This document shows positions 50,757-58,450 of a DNA stretch of 64,000 nt, piece by piece. The notes beneath the pieces are model-generated. The model did no database searches, was not told where the DNA came from, and was given only the letters and a program-made list of their open reading frames with translations. The stretch comes from Plantactinospora mayteni. Lineage in GTDB: Bacteria > Actinomycetota > Actinomycetes > Mycobacteriales > Micromonosporaceae. The stretch lies in the NCBI RefSeq assembly GCF_016862935.1, contig NZ_BONX01000032.1, positions 86,058 to 150,057 on the forward strand. Reading direction: 5' to 3'. Position 1 is the first letter of the stretch, and each line of letters opens with the position of its first letter. A program made the position numbers and the translations under genes.

Positions 50757-51659
50757 TCAGCCGAGGAAAGCGCTGATCGAGCGGCGGAGTCCCGCTGGGT
50801 CCAGGCCGTGCCACCGGGCGTGGTCGGCCGGTTCGCCGTAGCGCCGCAGGTCGGTGCGGCCCACCCCGAGCGAGAGCGACCGGTGCGGTACCCCGCCGAG
50901 TGCCGTACCGAGCAGCGCGCTGGACGTACCGGCCAGGTACGGCTCGACCAGCACCACCGCCGGAGCGGTGCCGGCCGAGGTGGCCGGCCCGACCAGTTCC
51001 CGCAGTCCGGCGACGTCGAACGGGCGCGGGGTGTGGGTGTACGCCACCGTCACGTCCAGCCCGGCGACCGCCTCCAGCACCGGCCGCAGCATCGGGCCGA
51101 CCGCCACCACCAGGGCCGCGCCGACCGAGCCCCGACGGAGTACTGCCAGCCGCCCGGCCCCGGGCAGTGGTACCTCGTTGACCTCGGTGGAGAGCCGCAG
51201 GTAGACCCGGTCGTCGTGCCGGGCGGCGGCCCGGAGCAGTCCGGGTACCTCGGCCGGATGCCCGGGTACGTGCACCGTCCAGTCGGTGAGGGTGTCCAGC
51301 AGGGCCACGTCGCCCGGGGACATGTGCGTGCGGCCCATGCTCGCCCCGTCGTACGACGCGCCGACGCTGACCACCACGGCACCCACCCCCTGGTGGTCGA
51401 GGTCGAGCTTGAGCTGCTCGTACGCCCGGTCGACGGCGAACGTGGCGTACGAGTGCACGATCGGGCGCAGCCCGGTCAGGGCGAGCCCGCCGGCCACCCC
51501 GACCATCAACTGCTCCCGGATGCCGACGTTGAGTACCCGATCCGGATGCTGCCGGGCGGCGGGCGCGAAACTCGACGCCGAGATGTCGGCGAGCACGACC
51601 GCCGTACGCGGATCGTCGTCCAGCAGCGCGGTCGCGGTGTCGATGAAACTGTCGCGCAT
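50757..51659 (-). CDS. Transketolase, C-terminal subunit (pyrimidine-binding half)
   Basis: A 300-residue protein matching the Pyr and C-terminal domains of transketolase: TAVVLADISAS, GIREQLMVGVAGGLALTGLRPIVHSYATF (cofactor contact with Glu in GIREQ), and the C-terminal domain of the 3-domain enzyme. It works with the 245-residue N-terminal half (51666-52403) as a two-chain transketolase of the pentose phosphate pathway. The two genes are separated by six bases. The ATG is at 51659. Confidence 0.92.
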   Translation of the reverse strand: MRDSFIDTATALLDDDPRTAVVLADISASSFAPAARQHPDRVLNVGIREQLMVGVAGGLALTGLRPIVHSYATFAVDRAYEQLKLDLDHQGVGAVVVSVGASYDGASMGRTHMSPGDVALLDTLTDWTVHVPGHPAEVPGLLRAAARHDDRVYLRLSTEVNEVPLPGAGRLAVLRRGSVGAALVVAVGPMLRPVLEAVAGLDVTVAYTHTPRPFDVAGLRELVGPATSAGTAPAVVLVEPYLAGTSSALLGTALGGVPHRSLSLGVGRTDLRRYGEPADHARWHGLDPAGLRRSISAFLG

Positions 51660-51665
51660 GGTCGG

Positions 51666-52403
51666 TCACTCCTTGGGGTCGACGACCGCGACGACCACGT
51701 GCGGCCGGTCCGGTCGGGAGGTGGTGAGGGCGGTCTCGATCGCGTCGTGGTCCCGGCCGTCGACGGTGGTGGCGGACCAGCCGTGCACGGTGAACCGGCT
51801 GGCGATCCCACCCGGCCAGCCGTGGCTGGCGGACTGGTTGTCGATCACGATCGCGGTGAGCGTGCCCAGCCCGGTCGCGCCGGCGTACGCCATCGCCTCG
51901 TGGTTCGACCCCTCGTCGAGTTCGGCGTCGCCGAGCAGGACGTACACCCGGGGTTGGTCCAGGCCCTGGGCGCGGAGCCCGAGCGCGGTGCCGACGCCCA
52001 GCCCGAGGCCGTGGCCGAGCGAGCCGGTGCCGATCTCGACCCCGGGGACCAGCATCCGGTCCGGGTGGTGGCCGAGCCGGCTCTCCGGGCCGGCCAGGTC
52101 GTCGAGCCAGTACTCCGGGATGAAGCCCTTGGCGGCGAGCACCGCGTAGTAGGCGGCCGGGCCGTGCCCCTTGGAGAGCAGGAAGCGGTCCCGCTCGGGG
52201 TCGTCGGCGGACCTCGGCGAGACCCGGAGGATCCGGTCGTAGAGGACCCAGAGCACGTCGAGGGTCGAGTGCGCGCTGGGCGCGTGTTTCTCGTCGCCGG
52301 TCAGCCGGCGTAGCAGCGGCCCGAGTTCGGCCGGAAGTCCGGAGCGCCGGACCGGCGGTGCGGACGGGCGGGTACGCCCCGGTGCGGTGGTTGTCGTCGT
52401 CAT
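51666..52403 (-). CDS. Transketolase, N-terminal subunit (TPP-binding half)
   Basis: A 245-residue protein matching the PP (diphosphate) domain of transketolase. The TPP signature is LLGDAELDEGSNHEAMAYAGATGLGTLTAIVIDNQ (GDAELxEG then N); LSKGHGPAAYYAVLAAKG and GHHPDRMLVPGVEIGTGSLGHGLGLGVG fit the family. Together with the next gene it forms a split transketolase, which transfers two-carbon units between sugar phosphates. The ATG at 52403 is 15 bases from the SoxR-type palindrome, so the promoter lies within or over it. Confidence 0.92.
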   Translation of the reverse strand: MTTTTTAPGRTRPSAPPVRRSGLPAELGPLLRRLTGDEKHAPSAHSTLDVLWVLYDRILRVSPRSADDPERDRFLLSKGHGPAAYYAVLAAKGFIPEYWLDDLAGPESRLGHHPDRMLVPGVEIGTGSLGHGLGLGVGTALGLRAQGLDQPRVYVLLGDAELDEGSNHEAMAYAGATGLGTLTAIVIDNQSASHGWPGGIASRFTVHGWSATTVDGRDHDAIETALTTSRPDRPHVVVAVVDPKE

Positions 52404-52417
52404 GCCTCTACCCTGCA

Positions 52418-52437
52418 AGTTGAAGCACGCTTCAACT
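52418..52437. promoter_or_regulatory. Perfect 20-bp palindrome, SoxR-type operator
   Basis: AGTTGAAGCACGCTTCAACT has 9-base arms. It lies between the divergent transketolase and soxR genes. On the minus strand, TTGAGT overlaps its right edge as a -35, with a 19-base-type spacer before GGGTAG/TAGAGG, the layout typical of MerR-family promoters. Confidence 0.82.
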
Positions 52438-52497
52438 CAAGACCTTTTCAGGGACGGCAATCGATCCGGTCCGACAGTTCCCGGGGAGGGGGTCGAG

Positions 52498-52971
52498 GTG
52501 CGACAGGAGTCCCTGACCATCGGGGAGTTGGCCGCCCGCTCCGGCGTGGCGACGTCGGCGTTGCGCTACTACGAGCGGCTGGGGTTGATCCGGGCCGGGC
52601 GTACCGGGGGCAACCAGCGGCGCTTCGACCGGGCCGAGCTGCGCCGGGTGTCGTTCATCCGGATCTCCCAGCAGCTCGGGGTGTCGCTGGAGGACATCCG
52701 GGTGGCACTCGCCGAGCTGCCGGACGGGCGTACCCCGACCAAGGCCGACTGGGCGCGGCTCTCCGCGAGGTGGCGTCGCCGGCTGGACGAGAAGATCGAC
52801 CTGATGACCCGGCTCCGTGACGACCTGACCAACTGCATCGGTTGCGGCTGCCTGTCGCTGCGCAGATGCAACCTCTACAACCCGGACGACGAGCTGGCCG
52901 CCGAGGGCCCCGGCCCGCGCCGGATGCTGCCCGCCCCGACCCGTGAACGCGACTCAGCCGACCGTGAGTAG
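52498..52971 (+). CDS. soxR: SoxR, redox-sensing MerR-family regulator with [2Fe-2S] cluster motif
   Basis: A 157-residue regulator. The MerR winged helix (LTIGELAARSGVATSALRYYERLGLI and GGNQRRFDRAELRRVSFIRISQQLG) is followed by a dimer helix and the cluster motif C-I-G-C-G-C-L-S-L-R-R-C, the C-x2-C-x-C-x5-C pattern of SoxR. It responds to redox-active compounds in this family. The GTG start has GGGGAGG at good spacing. A longer reading begins within the promoter and is rejected. Its stop codon overlaps the end of the convergent quinone oxidoreductase gene by 18 bases. Confidence 0.94.
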   Translation: MRQESLTIGELAARSGVATSALRYYERLGLIRAGRTGGNQRRFDRAELRRVSFIRISQQLGVSLEDIRVALAELPDGRTPTKADWARLSARWRRRLDEKIDLMTRLRDDLTNCIGCGCLSLRRCNLYNPDDELAAEGPGPRRMLPAPTRERDSADRE

Positions 52972-53931
52972 CACCTTGCCGAAGTGGTCGCTGGAGTCCA
53001 CGATCCGGTGCGCCTCGGCCGCCTCCGACATCGGTAGCCGACGGTAGATCACGGGGCGGATCGTGCCCGACTCGATCAGCGGCCAAACCTCCTCGCGTAC
53101 GCCCCGGACGATCGCGGCCTTCTCGGCGGTAGGTCGGGAACGCAGCGCGGTCGCGGCCACCGAGCCCCGCTTGGCCAGCAGCGCGGCCAGGTCCAGCTCG
53201 CCCTTGCGGCCACCCTGGAGGCCGATCACCACGATTCGACCGCCGGTGGCCAGCGCCTTCACGTTGCGCCCCAGGTAGGACGCGCCCATGATGTCCAGGA
53301 TCACGTCGGCGCCCCGGCCGTCGGTGAGTCGCTTCGTCGCCTCGACGAAGTCCTCCTCGGCGTAGTCGACGACTCCGCTGGCGCCCAGCTCGCGGAGCCG
53401 GTCGTGCTTGTTGGCCCGGGCGGTGGTCAGCACGGTGGCACCGAGGGCCGCGCCGAGCTGGATCGCGAAGGTGCCGATGCCGCTGCCGCCGCCGTGCACG
53501 AGCAGCGTCTCCCCGATCCCGAGCCGGGCCAGTTGGACCACGTTGGACCAGACCGTGCAGGCGACCTCGGGCAGGGCCGCCGCGTCGACCAGGTCGACCC
53601 CTTCTGGTACCGGCAGAAGCTGCCCGGCCGGTACCGCCACGCGTTCGGCGTAGCCGCCGCCGCTGAGCAGTGCGCAGGCCGCGTCGCCGACGCGCCAGCC
53701 GGTCACCTCGGCACCGACCGCGCTGATCACACCGGCGCACTCCAGGCCCGGGTATGGAGGAGCCCCCGGCGGAGCCGGATAGTGTCCCTGGCGTTGCAGC
53801 AGGTCGGCCCGGTTGACCGCACTCGCCCGGATGTCGAGCGTCACCTCGTCCGGCCCGGGGGTCGGCTCGGGCACGTCGGCCCAGACCAACGCGTCGGGTC
53901 CACCCGGCTCGGGAATCGTGATCGCCTTCAT
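52954..53931 (-). CDS. NAD(P)H quinone oxidoreductase (zinc-free MDR family)
   Basis: A 325-residue medium-chain reductase: MKAITIPEPGGPDALVW with PGLECAGVISAVGAEV (GroES-like domain) and a Rossmann domain with LVHGGGSGIGTFAIQLGAALGATV. Catalytic zinc ligands are absent, as in quinone oxidoreductases (QOR/p53-inducible type). Proteins of this type belong to SoxR regulons in actinomycetes, and the gene lies next to soxR (convergent, 18-base overlap). The ATG is at 53931. Confidence 0.92.
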   Translation of the reverse strand: MKAITIPEPGGPDALVWADVPEPTPGPDEVTLDIRASAVNRADLLQRQGHYPAPPGAPPYPGLECAGVISAVGAEVTGWRVGDAACALLSGGGYAERVAVPAGQLLPVPEGVDLVDAAALPEVACTVWSNVVQLARLGIGETLLVHGGGSGIGTFAIQLGAALGATVLTTARANKHDRLRELGASGVVDYAEEDFVEATKRLTDGRGADVILDIMGASYLGRNVKALATGGRIVVIGLQGGRKGELDLAALLAKRGSVAATALRSRPTAEKAAIVRGVREEVWPLIESGTIRPVIYRRLPMSEAAEAHRIVDSSDHFGKVLLTVG

Positions 53932-53996
53932 TGGTCCAGTCTTACCCGATCTCGCTTCCGTCCCAAGCCTCGGCCCGGGTCGGTCCGGTTACGTCC

Positions 53997-54232
53997 GTCG
54001 ATCCGATCTGTGGCTCCCACGCCGGCTGGGTCCGCGTCGATCCGATCCGTGGTTTTTATGCCGGCTGGGTCTGTCGATCCGATCTGTGGTCCCCGTCCCC
54101 CGGTGACGCCCGCCGATCCGATGCCGGTCGGCGCTGGTCGGCAGCCGAATGGTCGAGGGCGAAGGTGTCCACGGCTGGGCACGTCTGTCGATTGGGTCCG
54201 TGGCCCCTGCGGGTACGGCTGTCGATCCGATC
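53997..54232 (+). repeat. Degenerate ~38-bp periodic repeat
   Basis: The block GTCGATCCGATCTGTGG (with small changes) starts at 53997, 54036, 54073, 54112, 54187 and 54221, i.e. spaced 39, 37, 39, 75 (about two periods) and 34 bases. The sequence between copies is Pro/Gly-rich GC. There is no spacer conservation, no leader and no cas gene, so it is a tandem repeat, not a CRISPR. It lies just before tRNA-Ser. Confidence 0.85.
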
Positions 54233-54326
54233 GGCGGTCCCCGCCCGGGTTCGCCCGGCCGACCGCCGGTCATGGCACACTAGGCACGGCCGTGGACCGC
54301 CGTTCCCACCAACGACCCACGGCCCG

Positions 54327-54415
54327 GGAGGGCTCGCCTAGTGGCCGATGGCGCTGGTCTTGAAAACCGGTAAGGGGAGCGATCCTCTTCGTGGGTTCGA
54401 ATCCCACGCCCTCCG
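54327..54415 (+). tRNA. tRNA-Ser(TGA)
   Basis: The acceptor arms GGAGGGC (54327-54333) and GCCCTCC (54408-54414) pair, with a long variable arm (AGGGGAGCGATCCTCTT) typical of serine tRNAs. The anticodon loop CTTGAAA gives anticodon TGA, codon UCA. The T arm is GTGGGTTCGAATCCCAC. A 3' CCA is not encoded. Confidence 0.95.
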
Positions 54416-54576
54416 CAACTGAGGTGTGCGTGTCCGGTGTGCCGGGCGGGTAGGCCGTCGCCAACACCGGCGCATCGCCTTTCGGACGTCGAACGGATGT
54501 CGAGTGCGATGGCGCGGTGGTCGTGCACCAGGCGATCCCGGCGGACTTCCGTCGGCAGCGCAATGGACGGCGGTCG

Positions 54577-54774
54577 TCAGGATTTGGGTTGATCCTTCTC
54601 CCAGGGGTATGCCATCTCCCGGAGGCGCGTCGCATGATCCTGGTGCCAGCGCTGGTACCACTCGTCTCCGCGAGCCCCTGCCTCGTCGGCCCGGCGCTGT
54701 ACCTCCGCGATGTAGCCCTCGTGTTCGGCCACCAACAGGTCGCGGAGCGCCTGGATGTGCGGATCGATGCTCAT
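54577..54774 (-). CDS. Small coiled-coil protein, unknown function
   Basis: A 65-residue acidic and helical protein (starts MSIDPHIQALRDLLVAEHEGYIAEVQ, ends YPWEKDQPKS). AGGGAG lies five bases before the ATG. Its start is one base after the stop codon of the 56-residue gene upstream, so they are surely co-translated. It has no Cys and no membrane part. Confidence 0.75.
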   Translation of the reverse strand: MSIDPHIQALRDLLVAEHEGYIAEVQRRADEAGARGDEWYQRWHQDHATRLREMAYPWEKDQPKS

Positions 54775-54775
54775 C

Positions 54776-54946
54776 TCAACTCCCTAGCCGCTCGTCGAGT
54801 CTACCGAGTTGGTATCGGCTGTCTTCGACCCTTGTTCGGTAGAGAGCCTGGTGTTGCTCGTACTGTGCGATCAGCGCGCGATGCCGCTCGATCTGCTCGA
54901 AAAGGTACATGCGTTCGAACTCGTCGTCTTCACGATCTCTGGACAA
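54776..54946 (-). CDS. Small coiled-coil protein, first of a coupled pair
   Basis: A 56-residue product (starts with a TTG at 54946 behind GGGGG; FEQIERHRALIAQYEQHQALY and VEDSRYQLGRLDERLGS). It reads as one long charged helix. The pair stands alone after tRNA-Ser with no similarity I can name; the TGA stop is followed by one base and then the ATG of the next gene. It was found by reading the frame, too short for most gene finders. Confidence 0.55.
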   Translation of the reverse strand: MSRDREDDEFERMYLFEQIERHRALIAQYEQHQALYRTRVEDSRYQLGRLDERLGS

Positions 54947-55286
54947 CTGGCCCCCGCTTCAACGCCATCTCCCGGTGTGCACAGTGTCCTCGGTACGCGA
55001 ATGCTGTGCCCTTGATGACAACCCGACTGTGGACAACCACGGCGCCTGTGGATAACGCCCTGATCATGTGTCGGATGTGATACAGCGGCTGTCGGTACGC
55101 GGAGTCTGGTCCGGTACCTGGGACATGGCCCACACTCTGTTGACGGCCAAGCGGTGCGCTCCCCTACGCTCTACGCGTAGTAATCGCACGGTGATTCTCC
55201 GTGCACATCTTCTGCGGAAATCGGCGGTACGGGGCCGCTGGCGACGGTCACGCCCGAGTGGGCGTACGGAGTGAAGCGAGGGCGCC
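54947..55286. other. Promoter region with two small inverted repeats
   Basis: No gene is supported. CTACGCGTAG (55172-55181) is a palindrome and GCACGG-TGATTCT-CCGTGC (55187-55205) an inverted repeat, both in a spot of lower GC about 85-110 bases before the next start codon; they could be an operator. Confidence 0.5.
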
Positions 55287-55652
55287 ATGGAGCTGCGGCT
55301 CACCCCGGTGCAGGTGCGGAACCGACTGATCCTGGTGGCCCGGCGGATCGTCGCCGACCACGCTCCGGACGCCGAGGGGATCTGCCGCAGTTGCGGAGTC
55401 CTGCACTGCGAGGCGCTGGCCGCGGCACGTGGCTATCTGGCCCGGGTCGAGGAGCCACGCCGCCCGCTGGTGGTCGAGATCCACCGTCGTGCGGCCGTAC
55501 CGCCGCCCGGCGTCACCGCCGCCGAGCTGCGGATCGCCGCCGGCACGGTGCCGCCGGACGCCGACTCCGAGCCGGCGTGCGGGGCGGCGGGCGGCCGGCG
55601 TACGGAGCAGGTCGGCGAGGTGCACGCGGGTGGTTACCCGTCGAACGGGTAG
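55287..55652 (+). CDS. Small Cys/His hypothetical protein
   Basis: A 121-residue protein: an N-terminal helical part (VQVRNRLILVARRIVADHAPDAEGICRSCGVLHCEAL) with CRSC and HCEAL (possible metal site), and an Arg/Pro-rich middle. The second half (PPPGVTAAELRIAAGTVPP) is of low complexity. The ATG is preceded by GAGGG. It is transcribed towards the PEBP gene 60 bases on. Confidence 0.7.
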   Translation: MELRLTPVQVRNRLILVARRIVADHAPDAEGICRSCGVLHCEALAAARGYLARVEEPRRPLVVEIHRRAAVPPPGVTAAELRIAAGTVPPDADSEPACGAAGGRRTEQVGEVHAGGYPSNG

Positions 55653-55711
55653 AAAGGGCACGGCGCCGATTCTCCGGCCCGAGCGACCCGTTGTGCGGAA
55701 AGGACTTCGCG

Positions 55712-56254
55712 ATGAATCTCGACCGAGCCGTTCCACCCGACCCGTACGAGGTGCTGCCGGTCGTTCCGGCATTCACGCTGACCAGTAACGACGTCCAGAA
55801 CGGCGAGCCGATGGCCGCCGAGTTCGCCCACCCGGCCGTCGGCGGCGCCGACCTCTCGCCGCACCTCGCCTGGACCGGCTTCCCGGCCGAGACCAGGAGC
55901 TTCACGGTCACCTGCTACGACCCCGACGCGCCCACCACCAGCGGGTTCTGGCACTGGGTGCTGGTCAACGTACCCGTCGACGTGACCGAGTTGCCCCAGG
56001 GAGCCGGGCAGACGCCGTCGGCCGGTGCCCCGGGCGCGTTCAGCGTGCGCAACGACTACGGCGAGCAGACGTACGGCGGTGCGGCGCCGCCGGCCGGGGA
56101 CCGCGCGCACCGGTACGTCTTCGCCGTGCACGCCCTCGACGTGGAGAAGCTCGACCTCACGCCGGAGGCGAGCCCGGCGTACGTCGGGTTCAACCTGACC
56201 TTCCACACCCTGGCCCGCGCGGTGATCCGGCCGACGTACCAGGTCAAGGGCTGA
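55712..56254 (+). CDS. YbhB/YbcL-type PEBP-like protein
   Basis: A 180-residue protein of the Raf kinase inhibitor-like (PEBP) family. Core motifs: LSPHLAWTGFP, FTVTCYDPDAPTTSGFWHWVLVNVP (ligand-binding DPDAP and GFWHW) and GAAPPAGDRAHRYVFAVHALD (the C-terminal HRY segment). The family binds small anions; cellular role in bacteria is unclear. AAAGGA lies nine bases before the ATG. A strong hairpin follows between it and the convergent methyltransferase gene. Confidence 0.92.
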   Translation: MNLDRAVPPDPYEVLPVVPAFTLTSNDVQNGEPMAAEFAHPAVGGADLSPHLAWTGFPAETRSFTVTCYDPDAPTTSGFWHWVLVNVPVDVTELPQGAGQTPSAGAPGAFSVRNDYGEQTYGGAAPPAGDRAHRYVFAVHALDVEKLDLTPEASPAYVGFNLTFHTLARAVIRPTYQVKG

Positions 56255-56265
56255 GGCTGGCGGCG

Positions 56266-56304
56266 GGGCCGGCATCCGGCGGGAGATGGCGCCGATGCCG
56301 GCCC
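56266..56304. terminator. Hairpin between convergent genes
   Basis: GGGCCGGCATC and GATGCCGGCCC are perfect 11-base arms around a 17-base loop. It lies between the PEBP-like and methyltransferase genes and should serve both directions. Confidence 0.8.
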
Positions 56305-56320
56305 GTGGCCCGCGGTGGCT

Positions 56321-57031
56321 TCAGCTGGGCACTCGGGCGACCGCGAAGACGGACTGGCCGAACGGCGGCCGGACCACCCGTTCGGCGGCCTTGGTCACCG
56401 GCAGTACGAGGGTGTCGTACACCTTGACCATCGGCCCTTCCTTGGGCATCAGCCGGAAGACGCTGGTCGCCATGTAGTAGCCGAGCAGGCCCAGCGCGTT
56501 GGCGTAGTGCAGCGTCTCGATCTCCAGGCCGGCCTCGTCGAGCGCGGCCCGCATGGTCTTCTTGGTGTAGCGCCGGACGTGCCCGGTGGCGATGTCGGCC
56601 GGGCTCATCGCGAACTCGAAGGCCGGCACGATCAGCACGATCGCTCCGCCGGGCCGGACCAGGTTGCGCATGCTCCGCAGCGCCCCGACGTGGTCCTCGA
56701 TGTGTTCGAGCACGTTGTAGGAGACGGCGGCGCTGTAGTCGCCCTGCTCGGTGTTGGGCAGCAGCATCTGCCGCACCTCGATGGTCGGTTCGCTGGCGAG
56801 GCGTTCCTTCAGTGCCACCAGCCGGTCCGGGTCAGCCTCGGTCGCGGTGAACCGCTCCAGGAAAGGCGCCCACTCGATGGCGTAGTCGCCGAGGCCACTG
56901 CCGATCTCGATCGGGTTGTCGCCGAGGTAGGGCAGGGCCAGTTCGACGAACCAGCGTCGATGGTTGACGGCGGTGGCGAGGCCCTCGAGCACCTCTTCCT
57001 GAATACGCTGATCTCCAGTTATTGCTCCCAT
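56321..57031 (-). CDS. SAM-dependent methyltransferase
   Basis: A 236-residue class I methyltransferase. The SAM-binding motif I is PIEIGSGLGDYAIEWAP, followed by TATEADPDRLVALKERL (motif II acid), and YNVLEHIEDHVGALRSM (motif post). LVRPGGAIVLIVPAFEFAMS is the usual strand. It has an unusual C-terminal region with hydrophobic helices (NALGLLGYYMATSVF). The ATG at 57031 has GAGGGA at good spacing. Substrate is unknown; such enzymes often act on polyprenyl or sugar acceptors in actinomycete envelope loci. Confidence 0.9.
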   Translation of the reverse strand: MGAITGDQRIQEEVLEGLATAVNHRRWFVELALPYLGDNPIEIGSGLGDYAIEWAPFLERFTATEADPDRLVALKERLASEPTIEVRQMLLPNTEQGDYSAAVSYNVLEHIEDHVGALRSMRNLVRPGGAIVLIVPAFEFAMSPADIATGHVRRYTKKTMRAALDEAGLEIETLHYANALGLLGYYMATSVFRLMPKEGPMVKVYDTLVLPVTKAAERVVRPPFGQSVFAVARVPS

Positions 57032-57319
57032 GCGTAGATCCCTCACGCTCTGACTCGACTGCACCGGACCGACAGAGTGAACCATCTACGACGACCGTAG
57101 GAAAATTGGGGCACTCGTGCGAGCCGAACTCATTACTTCAGGCATCGGTCCTGACCAGTTCGGGGACGTTTCGTTGCAGACCACCCGAACATAGCCCGCA
57201 GAGGTTCGATCGACGTGTCACGGCGATAACGGTCCAGCGTCGATCTCCTGGCCCCTCCGGCACGCTCCGTTGGTGGACGGTCACGTGCCGGGGGCGGCCT
57301 GGGCTGTGGAGCAGGGTGA

Positions 57320-58108
57320 TCAGGGGGTACGGATGCAGCAGCCGGCGCAGACCTTGGGCTGTGGCAGGGTGAAGGCCAGGCAGCAGGTCTTGCGCTGCAC
57401 GGTCAGCTCGCCGGTCGGGCCGGGCACCAGGTCGACCAGGTCCGCCACGCCCAGGGTGTCGAGCAACACCCCGATCGTCTCGGCGGAGCCGCCGGGCAGC
57501 GCGTCGGCGGCCCGCAGCACGCCGTGCGCCACACCCGAGGCGACCGAGCCGAGCAGCGTACGGGCGCCGACCCGGACCTGCTGGTGCAGCGAGTCGAGCA
57601 GCGGGGTCAGGTGCGCGTCGAGCAGGGACGCGCGCAGCGCGGCGAGCAGCTCGGCCTCGCCCAGCACGACCCGTACCTCGGGCAGGCCGGAGAGGGCCAG
57701 CGGGTCCGAGGGAAGCACCGCGATCTCGGTACGGCGGTGCATGCCGAGCGTGAGCAGTGGCCGATGGTCCTCGAACCGGACCAGTACGTCGGCCGGGCGC
57801 AGCAGCGGGACCCGGCGCGCGGAGGCCCAGCCGAGCACCACGGGCAGCAGGAGCCAGTAGGTGTAGGACTTCCAGGCCAGCGCGGCGGCGGCGTGCGAGG
57901 TGGCGCCCCAGCGCTGCCGGGTGACGGCGAGCAGTTCCGGTAGCCGGGTGCCGTCCACGAGTTCGGTGGCCGGGATCCAGCCGGTCTCGTCGGAGACCCG
58001 TAGGCCGGTCGCCAGGCCGGGCAACTCGTCGGTGCCGAAGGCGGCCCGCAGGGTCGCGCTGACCGGAGCCAACGGTGCTGCGGCGCGGTCGCCGATCAGG
58101 ATGGTCAC
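57320..58108 (-). CDS. FhuF-like ferric siderophore reductase with C-terminal Cys cluster
   Basis: A 262-residue protein of the (2Fe-2S) ferric iron reductase type. The C-terminal motif KTCCLAFTLPQPKVCAGCCIRTP gives C-C-x10-C-x2-C, the FhuF cluster signature. The N-terminal part is helical. It should release iron from siderophore complexes in the cytoplasm. An iron-box-like repeat 125-150 bases upstream suggests IdeR/DmdR control. It is monocistronic. Confidence 0.88.
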   Translation of the reverse strand: MTILIGDRAAAPLAPVSATLRAAFGTDELPGLATGLRVSDETGWIPATELVDGTRLPELLAVTRQRWGATSHAAAALAWKSYTYWLLLPVVLGWASARRVPLLRPADVLVRFEDHRPLLTLGMHRRTEIAVLPSDPLALSGLPEVRVVLGEAELLAALRASLLDAHLTPLLDSLHQQVRVGARTLLGSVASGVAHGVLRAADALPGGSAETIGVLLDTLGVADLVDLVPGPTGELTVQRKTCCLAFTLPQPKVCAGCCIRTP

Positions 58109-58231
58109 GCCGGGTCACCGTTTCGCCGCGTTCCGGTGGATGGGCAGGCGCCCGGCATGACGGCCGTAACCGGACTGGTCTGCCTCGATGCCACCTGGAT
58201 CAACCCCCAACGTCTGACAACCGAACGTCAC

Positions 58232-58258
58232 CCTAGCCTACTAAGGCAAGGCTAACCA
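58232..58258. promoter_or_regulatory. Iron-box-like repeat (possible IdeR/DmdR site)
   Basis: CCCTAGCCTACTAAGGCAAG then GCTAACC reads in the reverse direction as GGTTAGCCTTGCCTTAGTAGG, partly like TTAGG-TTAG-CTAACCTAA. The match is incomplete, so this is only tentative. Confidence 0.5.
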
Positions 58259-58450
58259 GAGTCGGGGTGTCCCGGGATCTCTTCCGGCGATGTTTCCCCG
58301 ACGCGTCGCAGATATGACTCGGGATGTGGGGCTGGGCGGTGGAGGATCATGCACGGGGACCGAAATGTCAAGCCATTGTCGTTAACGCGCCAGTTCTGTC
58401 AGACTGGCCGGCTCGGCCGGGAGACTGAGATTCCCGGCCAGAGGAACCTG

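Noticed and set aside
53997..54232. CRISPR array
   Set aside because: Repeats are degenerate, spacing uneven (34-39, one double), no unique spacers of fixed length and no cas genes.
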